The notes beneath the pieces were generated by a model that saw only the letters and a program-made list of their open reading frames with translations, had not been told where the DNA came from and did not search any database. The position numbers and the translations under genes are program-made. Below are positions 11,712 through 22,960 of a DNA stretch of 64,000 nt, in pieces. Positions within the stretch are counted from its first letter, which is position 1. Each line of letters starts with the position of its first letter. The DNA comes from Hemerocallis citrina (taxonomy: Eukaryota > Streptophyta > Magnoliopsida > Asparagales > Asphodelaceae): contig CM030368.1 in assembly GCA_017893485.1 (NCBI GenBank), positions 178,990,504 to 179,054,503 of the forward strand, in the 5' to 3' direction.

Positions 11712-12020
11712 GAACAAACATGAGTAATTAGAATAGAGAAGAAGGTGACTTGGCATTATTAACTATAGGTGGAAATCAAAACCCAACTACTTAATAGATA
11801 TTTGTGATTCAGAACCACTTGATATAGTTTTTAATTTCTCCTTTTCTTTTAGAACAATTCTTTACGATTCTTATTTTTGTTTTATTGGTTAGTAAGTTAA
11901 TTTCTACAATCTCTGTGGGATCGACCCTTGCTTGTCACTACGCTTCTATAAACGATTCGTACACTTGCGAGGTTTTTAATTTGTGTCTAGTTAAATCATC
12001 TAGATTGAACAACAAGTTTT

Positions 12021-12039
12021 TGGCGCCGTTGCTGGGGAT
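12021..12039 (+). other. Primer binding site, tRNA-Asp type
   Basis: TGGCGCCGTTGCTGGGGAT matches the complement of the plant tRNA-Asp 3' end except for one T in place of C. The copy at 20164-20182 has the perfect match. Confidence 0.9.
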
Positions 12040-12296
12040 TGTTTAGTATTTTAACTTACAAATCAGTAAATCTTTTATTTTATTTTATTTTATTTTCTTT
12101 TATTAATAAATATTTTCTCTTCTAGGTTACAGGATCTTGGTGGATGCACGGAAGGTGATCACTTCGTCCAGAGCTACTACCTGTTGACGCGGAAACAGAA
12201 TGCACTCTGCACAGACTAAGTCGGCTGTCTGCGACCAACCAGTCGACTGCTACAAGGAACCAGGCGACTGCACAGAGACCCAATTCACGAGCAACA

Positions 12297-13640
12297 ATGG
12301 CTGAGGAAGTACCAAATCGAGTACCAATGCAGGACAAATTCACGCCTAAGAATATTGAGCAACCTTCCTGCATTGCTTATCAACCTAATTTCACAGGGAA
12401 CATGCATCTATCTCCCTAATTACTTAGCATGGTTCCCCACTTTAGTGGCAAACCAGACGAGGAGCCTCACCTCCATCTGCAAGACTTCTTTGATATTTGC
12501 CGAACACAAAGCGTCCAAGGGCTTACCCCCGAACAAATCAGGTTAATCTTGTTTTCATTTTCTTTAAAACTTAATGCTAAATTGTGGTATAATTCTTTGG
12601 AACCAGGATCAATTAATTCATGGGAGCAATTGGCCACAAAATTCTTGAAAGAATTCTTTCCAGCCCAGAAAACCAAACAACTAAAAAGGGAGATTCAACT
12701 CTTCCAACAAAAAGATGGAGATTTATTCTTCGAAGCATGGAAGGACTTCAAGAACAAGCTTCTCAAGTGTCCTACGCACAACATGCCTAAAGACGATCAG
12801 GTACAAGCATTTTATGAGGGTTTAAATGATACTAACAAGACAATTGTGGATTCAGCTTGCAACGGGATCTTGATGAGGAAAAGTGGTGAGGAGGCCATCG
12901 AATTATTTGAAGAACTCAGCGAGAACTCACAGCAATTCTCAACAAGGGGAAGAGGCATTTCTAAAAAACAAGGAGTTTACGAAATTTCTGGTAGTAATAA
13001 CATACAATTAGAAATGGTAAACATGAACAAAAAAATTGATATGCTTATTAATGCAATGACAACAATGGGTAGTATAAAAAATCAAACAAAAGAAATTTGT
13101 GCAATTTGTTCTCATTTTGATCATACAACTGACACATGTCCCATGTCTTCTTTCACAGATCAGGAGCATGCAAACTATGTGGGACAAGGAGTGTTTCCAC
13201 CAAAGAACAACCCATTCTCTAACACATACAACCCAGGATGGAGGAACCATCCAAATTTCTCATGGAGCAACAATCAAGGCACTCAATCTTCATAAGGACA
13301 TGCACGGAACTTCCAGATGGGAAGTGGGTTTGATAGGCCAGTTCAAGAACAGAAGAAGTTGGATTTTGAATCCACCATTCTTCAATTGCTCCAACAACAA
13401 CATCAAACAAGCAACCAACAAGGGCAGGCAATTCAGAAATTGGAAACTCAAATCGGGCAAATAGCAAAGGAATTGAGTGAAAGAAAGGCAGGAGAACTCC
13501 CTTCACAAACCATACCAAATCCTAGAGGCCAAGAACAGCTCAAATCAGTAACAACTCTGAGAAGTGGTAAGACAATTGACAACAAGGTTGGAACACACGC
13601 AGAAGAAGCAGATACACAACTATCAAAAGTTTTGGGTTCC
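12297..13640 (+). pseudogene. Athila Gag, two premature stops
   Basis: Structural particle protein. The start ATG at 12297 opens MAEEVPNRVPMQ. Capsid-type motifs VPHFSGKPDEEPHLHLQDF and WEQLATKFLKEFFP follow, then a zinc knuckle CAICSHFDHTTDTC (about 13099-13141) of the CX2CX4HX4C form. A TAA at 12417-12419 interrupts the frame; the sister copy in this same window has CAA there, so this is a directly visible C-to-T nonsense change. A second in-frame TAA lies at 13293-13295. After it the frame continues with a Gln-rich segment and the family hallmark TLRSGK near 13555. Confidence 0.9.
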
Positions 13641-14390
13641 AACAAGGTAAGTGAAAAAGAAAGGACAGTTGTGCCACCATTTCCTCAAAGATTAGTCAAG
13701 CAAAAGAAAGAACAACATTTATTTGACATCTTTGAAACTCTCAGAAAGGTAGAAATTAATATCCCCCTACTGGATGCTATTAAACAAATTCCTTCTTATG
13801 CCAAATTTTTAAAAGAATGTTGTACTCACAAAAGAACATTTCAGGTTAGGGAGGATGTGGCTTTGACAGAGGAAGTGAGCGCTGTTTTGTTAAGGAAATT
13901 ACCTCCTAAATTGAAGGACCCAGGTAGTTTTACCATTCCTTGCAGGGTTGGGGAGCACTTCTATGAAAAGGCACTGCTAGACTTGGGGACAAGCATCAAT
14001 CTTCTTCCTTACTCTGTTTACGAAAAGCTAGGATTGGGAGAACTCAAACCAACATCCATCACTTTACAGTTGGCTGATCGTAGCATCAAAAGACCTAGAG
14101 GTATTTTGGAAGATGTCCTAGTTCAGGTAAATGATTTTATTTTGCGTGCAGATTTTGTTATGTTGGATATGGAGGACTCTTCAATGCCATCTTCTTTACC
14201 GATCATTTTAGGTAGGCTCTTTATGAGTACGGCTGATATAAAAATTTGTGTTAAAAATGGTACTATAAGCATGAAAATAAATGGAGAAAAGGTTGAATTT
14301 AAAATGTTTGATACACTAAAATTACCACATGATGGCCATGAATGCTATAATGTTGATGTGGTACAGGAGATTGTTGATCAAACATTTTAG
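13641..14390 (+). pseudogene. Athila protease region
   Basis: Same frame as gag. The aspartic protease core is LLDLGTSINLLPYSVYEKLGL, with the catalytic DLGTS loop near 13980, followed by the family-typical LADRSIKRPRG and LPIILGRLFM. A TAG at 14388-14390 ends the stretch, but the frame stays open into RT, so the stop looks like a point nonsense change (probably from CAG) and not a real gene end. Confidence 0.88.
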
Positions 14391-16170
14391 GTACATAGCA
14401 TTGAACCACTACAAGCCACAATTACACAATCTCTAACTTTATCTCATGTTGAACAGGAATACGATGACTGCAGGATTGCAGAGACAGTACATCACCTTGA
14501 AACTCCAAAGTCATATTCAGGTAAACTCGCACCTGCATTTGAAATTATTGTGACTGATAACACTTGTATTTCCTCAGACCAGTCGACTGGTGAACGGAAC
14601 AAGTCGACTGTCCCGACTGCTACCAGAACACCAGACGTCGAGCTTAAGCCGCTGCCTGAACATCTGAAGCATGCATATTTGGGTGAGAACCAGACGCTAC
14701 TAGTGATAGTTGCTGCAAACTTGAGTGCACAAGAAGAAGATAAGCTGCTAAGGGTACTGCGAGAACACAAAGGTGCAATAGGATGGACCATTGCAGATAT
14801 CAAGGGAATAAGTCCATCCAAATGCATGCATAAAATACTTCTTGAAGACAATGCAAAACCTAGCAGGGAAGCACAGAGAAGGCTTAATCCACACATGAAG
14901 GAAGTGGTAAGAACAGAGGTCTTGAAGCTATTAGATGTTGGCATCATCTATCCTATCTCAGATAGCAAATGGGTGAGTCCTATACATGTGGTGCCTAAGA
15001 AAAGTGGAGTCACAGTGGTGAAGAATGAAGAGAATGAGCTTATCCCTACGAGAGTGACCACAGGATGGAGGGTATGCATTGACTACAGGAAGCTGAATAA
15101 CGAAACTAGGAAAGATCACTTCCATCTTCCTTTTATTGATCAAATGTTAGAAAGATTAGCAGGATATAGTCATTATTATTTTTAAAATGGTTATAGTGGC
15201 TATAATCAAATTGCTATTGCTCTAGAAGATCAAGAAAAAACCACTTTTATATGTCCTTTTGGTACTTTTGCATACAGGAGGATGCCCTTTGGATTGTGCA
15301 ATGCACCAGCTACATTTCAGAGATGCATGATGAGTATATTTTCATACATGGTGGAAAGGTTCATCGAGGTATTTATGGATGATTTTAGTGTTTTTGGATC
15401 TTGTTTTGATGAATGCCTTAACCATTTGCAGCTTGTACTTAAGAGATGTGAAGAATGCAATTTAGTGCTGAATTGGGAAAAGTGCCATTTTATGGTACAA
15501 CAAGGTATTGTCTTGGGACATGTGGTGTCAAAAAAAGGCATAGAGGTGGACAAGGCAAAAGTTGACATCATATCAAAGCTACCCCCTCCTACTTCAGTCA
15601 AGGGTGTTAGGAGTTTTCTTGGACATGCAGGATTCTATAGAAGATTTATAAAAGATTTCTCAAAAATCTCTAGACCCCTTTGTGAATTGCTGGCTAAGGA
15701 CGTTGAGTTTGCATGGACAGAAGAGTGCACAAATGCTTTTATTACATTGAAGAATCTTCTCATTTCTGCACCTATTGTCATGGCACCAGATTGGAACCAT
15801 CCTTTCGAGCTTATGTGTGATGCAAGTGATTATGCTTTGGGAGCTGTTTTAGGTCAGAGAATCAATAAGGTACCCCATGTTATTTACTATGCTTCTCGAA
15901 CTTTAAATGATGCACAGCTTAATTATTCCACTACTGAAAAAGAAATGGTAGCTGTCATTTTTGCTGTAGAGAAGTTTAGATCATATTTGATTGGTTCTAA
16001 AGTCATTGTTTTCACTGACCATGCTGCTTTGAGATATTTGTTTGCTAAAAAGGATGCTAAGCCTAGGTTGATCAGATGGGTGTTGTTGCTTCAAGAATTC
16101 GATCTTGAGATTAGAGACAAGATAGGAAGTGACAATGTTGTGCCAGATCACATGTCCAGATTACTGCATG
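14391..16170 (+). pseudogene. Athila reverse transcriptase and RNase H
   Basis: RT motifs: [54 protein letters not shown] and the catalytic FMDDFSVFG. Then [18 protein letters not shown] and the RNase H motifs [34 protein letters not shown] and DHMSRL. A TAA at 15183-15185 falls in the conserved GYSGYNQI segment, otherwise in frame. Two GTCGACTG motifs (14580 and 14601) sit in the protease-RT linker, so here the motif is translated. Confidence 0.92.
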
Positions 16171-17542
16171 AGGAAGAAAGAATTTGGCCCCCACTTAATG
16201 AAAATTTCCCAGATGAAAATTTATTTGAAATAAATATACAACTTCCATGGTTTGTAGATATTGTAAATTATCTCACTGCTCATATTTTCCCTCCAGGTAT
16301 GACAATTCAGGAAAGAAAGAGACTGGTGGCCATGTGCAAGCACTATTGTTGGGATGATCCTTATTTGTTCAAATTCTGCCTTGATCAAATTATAAGAAGA
16401 TGTGTGGCAGAAGAAGAACAAATGAGTATTCTACAACATTGCCATCAATATGCATGTGGAGGACACTTTGGACCAAAAAGAACAGCACTTAAGGTATTAC
16501 AATCTGGTTTTTATTGGCCTAATGTATTCAAATATGCTTTTTCTTTTTGTAGGACTTGTGACAAATGCCAAAGGACAGGCAACATCTCTTCTAGAAATCA
16601 AATGCCACTGCAAAACATCCAAGTAATCGAGCTTTTTGACGTTTGGGGAATCGACTTCATGGGTCCTTTTCCTAACTCATTTGGTTATTTATATATTCTT
16701 GTGGGAGTGGATTATGTGTCTAAATGGGTCGAGGCTGTCCCCTCAAAAACTAATGATCACAAAGTTGTTGTCAAGTTTTTGCAGGAGAACATCTTCACTA
16801 GGTTTGGTACACCACGAGCAATAATCAGTGATGGAGGGAGTCACTTCAATAATTTTCCATTTGCTTCTTTGATGAAGAAATATGGGATTACACATAGAGT
16901 GGGTACTCCATATCATCCTCAAACCAGTGGGCAAGTGGAGATTAGCAACAGAGAGATCAAGAGCATTTTGGAAAAGACAGTAAATACAAGGAGAAAGGAT
17001 TAGTCGCTACGCTTGAATGATGCATTATGGGCCTACCGAACGGCATATAAGACACCCATCGGCATGTCACCATACCGTTTGGTTTTTGGAAAAGCCTGTC
17101 ATCTGCCAGTGGAGTTGGAACACAAAGCCTATTGGGCCATTAAAAGGTTCAATTTTGATATGAACAAGCAGGCGACAAAAGAAGGTTGCAACTGAACGAG
17201 CTTGAAGAATTGAGGCACGACGCATATGAAAATGCAAAGTTGTACAAAGAAAGGACCAAGATATACCATGATAAACAGCTAGCAAGGAAGGAGTTTTATG
17301 AAGGACAGAAGGTATTAATATACAACTCAAGATTAAGACTCTTTCCAGGCAAGCTTATGTCACGATGGTATGGCCCATACATTGTTACAAAAGTCTTTCC
17401 ACATGGAGCATTGGAAGTTCATAGCAAAGAGAAAAATCAAACATTCAAGGTGAACGGGCATAGGGCGAAGCCGTACATTGAGATGAGTATAGAGCCGCAC
17501 GAGGAAGATGTGAATCTTCAAACCATTCAATACATTGCATGA
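16171..17542 (+). pseudogene. Athila integrase
   Basis: Zinc-binding HHCC region: [12 protein letters not shown], then [11 protein letters not shown]. Catalytic triad: Asp in [10 protein letters not shown], Asp in ISDGGSHF, Glu in [14 protein letters not shown] at 17001-17003 replaces a Trp codon of the conserved segment before [21 protein letters not shown] one- or two-base shift near 17170-17186 moves the C-terminal part ([20 protein letters not shown], ending at 17542) into another frame. No chromodomain is visible, as is normal for Athila. Confidence 0.9.
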
Positions 17543-18512
17543 ACTCATCAAGTCTAGCTGAAGACAAGAAACACAGCGCTTATTGGGAGGCAATCCAATT
17601 TTTCAGGGGAGTACTTACACTCTCTATTTATTTATTTCTTTAATCATTTCTTTATTTCTTTACTTTATTTTCTTTCCTTCAAACTGGGTGGTAACACATG
17701 CCTATTTTAAGTTTTTGTGCGAACATTGAGGACAATGTTCCATCTAAGTTTGGGGGTAGTTATTTGGAGTCTTATGATTTTTTTAGAGATAAACAATTTC
17801 TTATAAAGTAAAATTGTTGAGTTTCATAATTCCTTACAAAATTGTATGAGTCATGCGATTATACATAAAAACAAATGTGATGCTTTTTCTGGTAATTATC
17901 CCCTTTGATCTAGTCCTAAACAGAGTTTAAGTAAATAGAGTAATAACTATAAAAAAAAATAATAAATAAAATAAAATAAAATAAAATTGAATAAAGTCAA
18001 TCTACTCCAATGTTTTGAGTTTCTTAGTAACTAGGGATATTCATCACCAATGTTTACCTTTACGTCAAATGGCAACTTGAAATATGAGTATGCAAAGCAC
18101 TTAAAGTTCGTGACTTGTTGAGTAACCGGGTGGATTCATCACAAATGTCTTGCACTCGTGTCAAAAGGCAAGTGACGACTTAAAGAAGAGACTAAAAAAA
18201 TTATAAAAAATAAAAAAAAAACTCTAGTTTGCTACTCGGTTTGTAATAGAGAAAGGGGATAATCACAGATGGAGTGTTACATACTATAACTATAATTAAT
18301 TGCATGACAAAATATGATTGGGATTGGAGCTATGAATAGACAATTGCACTGGAGAAAGTGGGTATGCTTGTTTTTACTTTATTCGCAATTGTTTATATTT
18401 TTAAATTATAATTTTGATGCTTGCATAATGAGAATCCTTGGTGTGATGGGTTGAGTCTACTATTATTTTCCCCTTGTTAATAATTTTACTTTTTGCTTGA
18501 GGACAAGCAAAA
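17543..18512 (+). other. Athila 3' untranslated region, no env-like ORF
   Basis: About 1 kb without coding potential. It contains an internal purine tract (17743-17758) and an imperfect duplication of about 90 bases (18025-18105 versus 18125-18180) around TTCATCACMAATGT and the following GTCAAAWGGCAA. Many Athila elements carry an env-like gene here; this copy does not. Confidence 0.6.
17743..17758 (+). other. Internal polypurine-tract-like motif
   Basis: CTAAGTTTGGGGGTAG, preceded by TTGAGGACAA. The same pair, TTGAGGACAA then GCTAAGTTTGGGGATA, forms the true tract before the 3' LTR, about 770 bases downstream. Confidence 0.55.
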
Positions 18513-18530
18513 GCTAAGTTTGGGGATATT
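18513..18530 (+). other. Polypurine tract of Athila
   Basis: GCTAAGTTTGGGGATATT ends at the first base of the 3' LTR; the G-run and position fit the plus-strand primer. Confidence 0.75.
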
Positions 18531-20157
18531 TGATGAACCCAATAATATTCACATTTAGGAGCAATAATCTTAGTGCAATTAGACATTTAAATGCTCTATA
18601 TGTGTTATTTTACTCTTCTTTTCTCTTTTCCATAGGAAACAACCAAAAGCAGCAAAACGAAGCAGATTCCAGACTAATACAGACTGAGAGGATGATATAC
18701 AGGGAACTGCAGAGCAACAGTCGACTGGTTCTTCAACAGTCGACCGGACAGAGAGGCTGAAGCTGCTCGGCACAGTCGACTGCTTCCAAAGCCAGTCGAC
18801 TGACATTCGGCGGAGTCAGAAGATAAGAACAGCGAAGAATCATCATCCAAATACGAAGCAAGATTTAGTTATCCAAACCCAGGTTATATGCAAAGAACAA
18901 CTTCTCCAACAAATCAAAGCTAGAGACCGGGGATTGGCAAGAGCACGTGGTTAGCAAAAAAGGAAGAAAAGAAGAAAAGAGAAAGAAATAAAACACTGAT
19001 CAAATAAGGAAGGAAATAAATAAAAGAAGAGGAATTTTTTGGAAAAAATGCAAACCCTAATTCTCTTCCCGTATTCTATAAATATCAACCAAGAAGCGTT
19101 ATTCTAGAGGAGGACGGAAGGGATCAAGGAGAAAACCACAGAATTTCTGAATCATCAAATCACCAAGAGGATTATTCTAGCAGCATCGAAGAAGAAGGAG
19201 ATCGAGTACGCTGAAGCAACAAGCCATTCGACTGAGTGACAGCAGTCGACTTCTCAGATCAAACATCATCAGTTTATCTCTTCTCTTTCTAGTTTTTATT
19301 TTCATCATGTATTCGAAACTGTTAGTCAATAAAAGTTTTATTATGTGGAACTAATTTCATAGTTGGGTAGATTGAAACCGTAGTTATGTAATGCTTATAT
19401 TCTTCTGAATGCTATTCTGTTACTTATTGATTAAACCTGATTGTATTGGTATAGATTTATAATATACAAACTTGTTCAGAAGTTCTAAAAGCAGTCGACT
19501 GAGAGTGACAGCAAGTTGACTGCCATACAGAACCTGAGATTATCAAGTCTGCATATTATAAATCTGAATCTATTATATGAGTATAGAGACGACCCGTATC
19601 TCATGCTCATAGCTTGTAACACAGAAATCTCTAGGGGTTCTTGGTTTAATCAACTTGAAGGATCTAGATCTGATACCAATTTCTAGAACTTCGGGTGTTT
19701 GTTCGTTTCCATTGTTCTTCTGTTTTTCTTAAGTGCAACTTAGTAGATACTATGCTAAATACTTAAGGAAAGAAACGAATTAGAGTAGATATCATGCCTA
19801 ATTCTTGGCTTAGGGAAACATTAACTTTAAGGAGTAGATACCATGCCCTTAAAGGAACAAACATGAGTAATTAGAATAGAGAAGAAGGTGACTTGGCATT
19901 ATTAACTATAGGTGGAAATCAAAACCCAACTACTTAATAGATATTTGTGATTCAGAACCACTTGATATAGTTTTTAATTTCTCCTTTTCTTTTAGAACAA
20001 TTCTTTACGATTCTTATTTCGGTTTTATTGGTTAGTAAGTTAATTTCTACAATCTCTGTGGGATCGACCCTTGCTTGTCACTACGCTTCTATAAACGATT
20101 CATACACTTGCGAGGTTTTTAATTTGTGTCTAGTTAAATCATCTAGATTGCACAACA
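18531..20157 (+). repeat. 3' LTR of Athila, shared with a second tandem copy
   Basis: Near-identical to 10392-12014 (TATA at 19077-19084; palindromes at 18718, 18773, 18793, 19492). It is followed not by flanking DNA but by a primer binding site and gag, so the same LTR also serves as 5' LTR of a truncated second copy. Confidence 0.93.
19732..19854 (+). other. Second copy of the three-hairpin series (Athila 3' LTR)
   Basis: Loops AGTAGATACTATGC (19742), AGTAGATATCATGC (19784) and AGTAGATACCATGC (19833). Stems GAATTAG/CTAATTC and CTTTAAGG/CCTTAAAG are retained; the first stem keeps CTTAAGT/ACTTAAG. Confidence 0.65.
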
Positions 20158-20685
20158 AGTTTTTGGCGCCGTTGCCGGGGATTGTTTAGTATTTTAACTT
20201 ACAAATCAGTAAATCTTTTCTTTTATTTTATTTTATTTTCTTTTATTAATAAATATTTTCTCTTCTAGGTTACAGGATCTTGGTGGATGCACGGAAGGCG
20301 ATCACTTCGTCCAGAGCTACTACCTGTTGACGCGGAAACAGAACGTACTCTGCACAGACTAGGTCGGCTGTCTGCGACCAACCAGTCGACTACTACAAAG
20401 AACCAGGCGACTGCACAGAGACCCAATTCATGAGCAACAATGGCTGAGGAAGTACCAAATCGAGTACCAATGCAGGACAAATTCACGCCTAAGAATATTA
20501 AGCAACCTTCCTGCATTGCTTATCAACCTAATGTCACAGGGAACATGCATCTATCTCCCCAATTACTTATCATGGTTCCCCACTTTAGTGGCAAACCAGA
20601 CGAGGAGCCTCACCTCCATCTGCAAGACTTCTTTGATCTTTGCCGAACACAAAGCGTCCAAGGGCTTACCCCCGAACAAATCAGG
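20158..20685 (+). pseudogene. Truncated second Athila internal region (PBS and gag 5' end)
   Basis: Primer binding site at 20164-20182 (perfect tRNA-Asp match), leader, and gag from ATG 20440 to about 20685, homologous to 12021-12541. Unlike the first copy, its gag frame is open through the position equivalent to 12417 (CAA, not TAA). Homology stops abruptly after LTPEQIR, where foreign LTR-like sequence begins. This LTR-internal-LTR-internal order is what unequal recombination between LTRs leaves behind. Confidence 0.9.
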
Positions 20686-21025
20686 TGTCAGACCCGGCCA
20701 TTAAGGTGTCAGACCCGTTTATCCCTGCCTATAAATACCAGACCGCCTCCTCAATTTCAAAGGTAATGAATCTTTCCTCATCTGAACCCTAGTTGCTCAG
20801 TCTCTTTTTCAGTGACTGAGTAGATCGTCGGAGGGCCTCTCGCCGGGACTTCTTCCGGTGTTTCTAGGCCTTTTTCCGGTACTCCGGCCGTCCGAGCTTC
20901 CAGCATCTCTTCCGAGCCGACCTCCAGGAACCGACCAAAGCTGAAATCAAGATTCGTCCCTTCTGTTTCACAAATTACAAAAATTCACACCTGTTGCCCC
21001 CACACCAAAAACAAGCAGCATAACA
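20686..21025 (+). repeat. LTR fragment or short solo LTR related to the Tat-type LTR
   Basis: Begins TGTCAGACCC, with a 13-bp direct repeat GGTGTCAGACCCG at 20684 and 20705. It carries TATAAATA at 20730-20737 and ends in CCCCCACACCAAAAACAAGC then AGCATAACA, like the end of the Tat LTR at 37999. The shared CGTCGGAGGG near 20828 also matches 37830. No convincing 5-bp target duplication is seen, so it may be truncated. Confidence 0.6.
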
Positions 21026-21342
21026 AGGCATAATTTCTTTATTTATAAACATTAACACTCGTTACAACTTACTTACATAAATATTCTCTTAAAAAAACTA
21101 TACATAAATATACATGATGTATATGTATACACATGATGTATACAAAAATATACACAGACACATTTAAAAACTTGATTCGGGTCTAAGCACTTGGGCCCGA
21201 GCCTGGCTCGAATTTTCCTCGGACTTAAAAAATTGAGTCCGAGTCTGGCCCAAAATGAGAATTATTAGACCAAGCCCGATAATTATAAGGTCGGTCTTAG
21301 GCAGGCCCAATCCAGGTTCGGACCAATCGCCACCCTTACTCG
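21026..21342. other. Unassigned AT-rich sequence
   Basis: No gene seen. A GC-richer part near 21165-21310 repeats the phrases GGCCCGAGCC and TCCGAGTCTGGCCC in both directions, like a degraded inverted repeat. Confidence 0.4.
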
Positions 21343-21540
21343 CAGGGCTAGGGCCAGCCCCCAAATGGAGGCGGGGAGGTGGCCCCCTCGGGCCTCCGAA
21401 TTTTTTGCAATTTTAGGGGGACCCAGTTTTTTTTCCTTATACATGTAGTTACATATTTTGTGCGTAAAATTAAATTATAGTATGTATAATTGTTATTAGG
21501 AGCAGCCAAATTTAATTATTTAGGCCTTTAGAATTTTTTT
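21343..21540 (+). mobile_element. Left end of a hAT-like element
   Basis: Starts CAGGGCTAGGGCCAGCCCCC and continues with a block close to the MITE at 35998-36200, including TTTTTTGCAATTTTAGGGGG, then TTTTGTGCGTAAAATTA and AATTATTTAGGCCTTT. Homology then stops. A matching right end lies at 27442-27496 in the same relative orientation, so the two may be ends of one 6.15-kb element, but their flanking 8-mers do not match. Confidence 0.55.
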
Positions 21541-22363
21541 TATTACTTGGTCTTGGGCTAGTGCTTTGAATGAATTTGGGCTTTCTACTGAGTTGCTGAT
21601 TGGATTTGACCTTGTTGTTGTATTTGGACTAATTGTTGATTGAATTTAGGGTAATTATTGATTGAATTTAGGGAAACAAATCCATCTCTAAATCCAATAT
21701 GCACCCACACCCCCCCACCCAACCCGCACACGCACCCGAGAGCCAACCCTCCACTTCAATACCCTACCATCCATTATCCAAATCCAATCCATCTCCAACC
21801 CATTGCTTTCTCCCAAAATCTCACTCTCATTGTCATACAATTCATTTTCTGAAAAAACCCCTAATCAAAATCCCTAAATTCCTAAACCCTAATCTAAATC
21901 CTCAAACCTCCAGCCAAGGCTCTGACTTCGTCTCCCATCTCTGGCTTCATTCTTTATCTCCAACTTCCTTCTCCATCTCCTAACTCCTAAAGTCCTAAGC
22001 TAAGTCCAAATTCCTAATCCCTAATTCTAAATCTCAAATTCCCAAACCCTAATTCTATGCAAATCTCTTGTTGTTGTTGTGTTGTGGGTATGGTGGGTTG
22101 TTGTTGCTGAATTGCTCTTGTTGAGTTGCTGAGTTGCTGAGTTGCTCTTGTCATTTTTTCGTTGCTATTTGGTAGCTATTTCTTACCCAATTTTACTTTT
22201 CAACATGATTGATTGTTGCATCGTTTTATTATTGCCATTCTCAAGCTAGGGTTTCAAATTAATAGATTAGGGTATTGTTTTATTATTGCGAGTCTCAAGA
22301 TAGTGTTTGAACTTTAGAATTAATAGATTAAAGCTTAATTAAGTTGAAATTTGATATATTAGG

Positions 22364-22366
<3 letters not shown>
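21541..22366. other. Non-coding, CCCTAAA-rich sequence
   Basis: No ORF with recognisable content. CT-rich stretches with repeated AAACCCTAAT-like words and TGTTGTTG/TTGAGTTGCT repeats (22065-22145) look like old 5'-UTR or promoter DNA. Confidence 0.35.

Positions 22367-22396
<30 letters not shown>
22367..22396. repeat. (TA)n microsatellite
   Basis: Uninterrupted TA repeat next to the following tandem repeat. Confidence 0.9.
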
Positions 22397-22398
<2 letters not shown>

Positions 22399-22715
22399 TA
22401 GGTTTGCCCATGGACACGTGTCTACGACACATTTTCGTGAACGATGAAGCATATAAAAAGGCCTGTAAAAAGTTAAATATATGTAAAAAGGCCTGTAAAA
22501 CCTAGATTTGCCCGTGGGCACGTGCCTACGACATGTTTTCGTGAACGATGCAGCATATAAAAAGGCCTGTACAAAGTTAAATATATGTAAAAAGGCCTGT
22601 AAAACCTAGATTTGCCCGTGGGCACGTGCCTACGGCACGTCTTCAGAACGATACAGCATATGAAAAGCTTTGTAAATAGTAAATCAATAATTATGTAGCT
22701 CAAGTTTGAATAGTA
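22397..22715. repeat. ~104-bp tandem repeat, three copies
   Basis: Units start with CTAGRTTTGCCC at about 22398, 22501 and 22605, each with ACACGTGY, then CGTGAACGAT and twice the phrase AAAAAGGCCTGTA. The third unit is diverged and incomplete. Confidence 0.8.
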
Positions 22716-22761
22716 TGACAATAATTAGTTGTAGGTTAGATCTGGGCGTTTGATTTTGTGG

Positions 22762-22795
22762 GATTGAAGGAGAGCCACTTGATAGCTTTCTTTGT
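22762..22795. repeat. 34-bp direct repeat, copy 1
   Basis: Identical to 27359-27392, from GATTGAAGGAGAGCC to GCTTTCTTTGT. The two copies bracket the helicase fragment and the solo LTR. Confidence 0.85.
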
Positions 22796-22912
22796 GTTTT
22801 ATTTATTTTATATCCCTAAGTATGTATCTAGTCAAATTTTCAATGAGATAAGGCCAAATTATTAATGAAGTTGAAGATGGGATCTTTCAACAATGCAATA
22901 ATAAAAACAATA

Positions 22913-22960
22913 GAAGCTGAAAGCTTTTATCCCAAATACTTGGGGTCAATGAATCTTTTT
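22913..22960 (+). repeat. Possible Au-type SINE 3' remnant
   Basis: TTTTATCCCAAATACTTGGG followed by GTC resembles the conserved 3' end of the plant Au SINE. The 5' tRNA-like part is not seen, so this is only a remnant if real. Confidence 0.35.

Larger units (their letters stand above)
10392..12014 (+). repeat. 5' LTR of Athila (about 1623 bp)
   Basis: Starts TGATGAACCC at the first base shared with the 3' LTR and ends near AACAACA at 12014, six bases before the primer binding site. It holds five perfect CAGTCGACTG palindromes (10579, 10634, 10654, 11085, 11349), a TATA box and the hairpin series at 11581-11711. Confidence 0.92.
10392..20157 (+). mobile_element. Athila-lineage Ty3/gypsy retrotransposon, nearly full-length, nonsense-broken
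   Basis: LTR (10392-12014), tRNA-Asp primer binding site, gag, protease, RT, RNase H, integrase, long 3' untranslated region, purine tract and LTR (18531-20157). The tRNA-Asp site, the gag-pro wording (TLRSGK, then a DLGTS active site) and RT/INT motifs are typical of plant Athila. The two LTRs are nearly identical, so insertion is fairly recent. One long frame runs from 12297 to about 17170, interrupted only by stops at 12417, 13293, 14388, 15183 and 17001 and then a frameshift. No env-like ORF is seen between integrase and the 3' LTR. Confidence 0.93.

Noticed and set aside
20686..21025. Complete solo LTR
   Set aside because: TG...CA ends are present but no 5-bp duplication (TCAGG versus AGGCA), so only a fragment is claimed.
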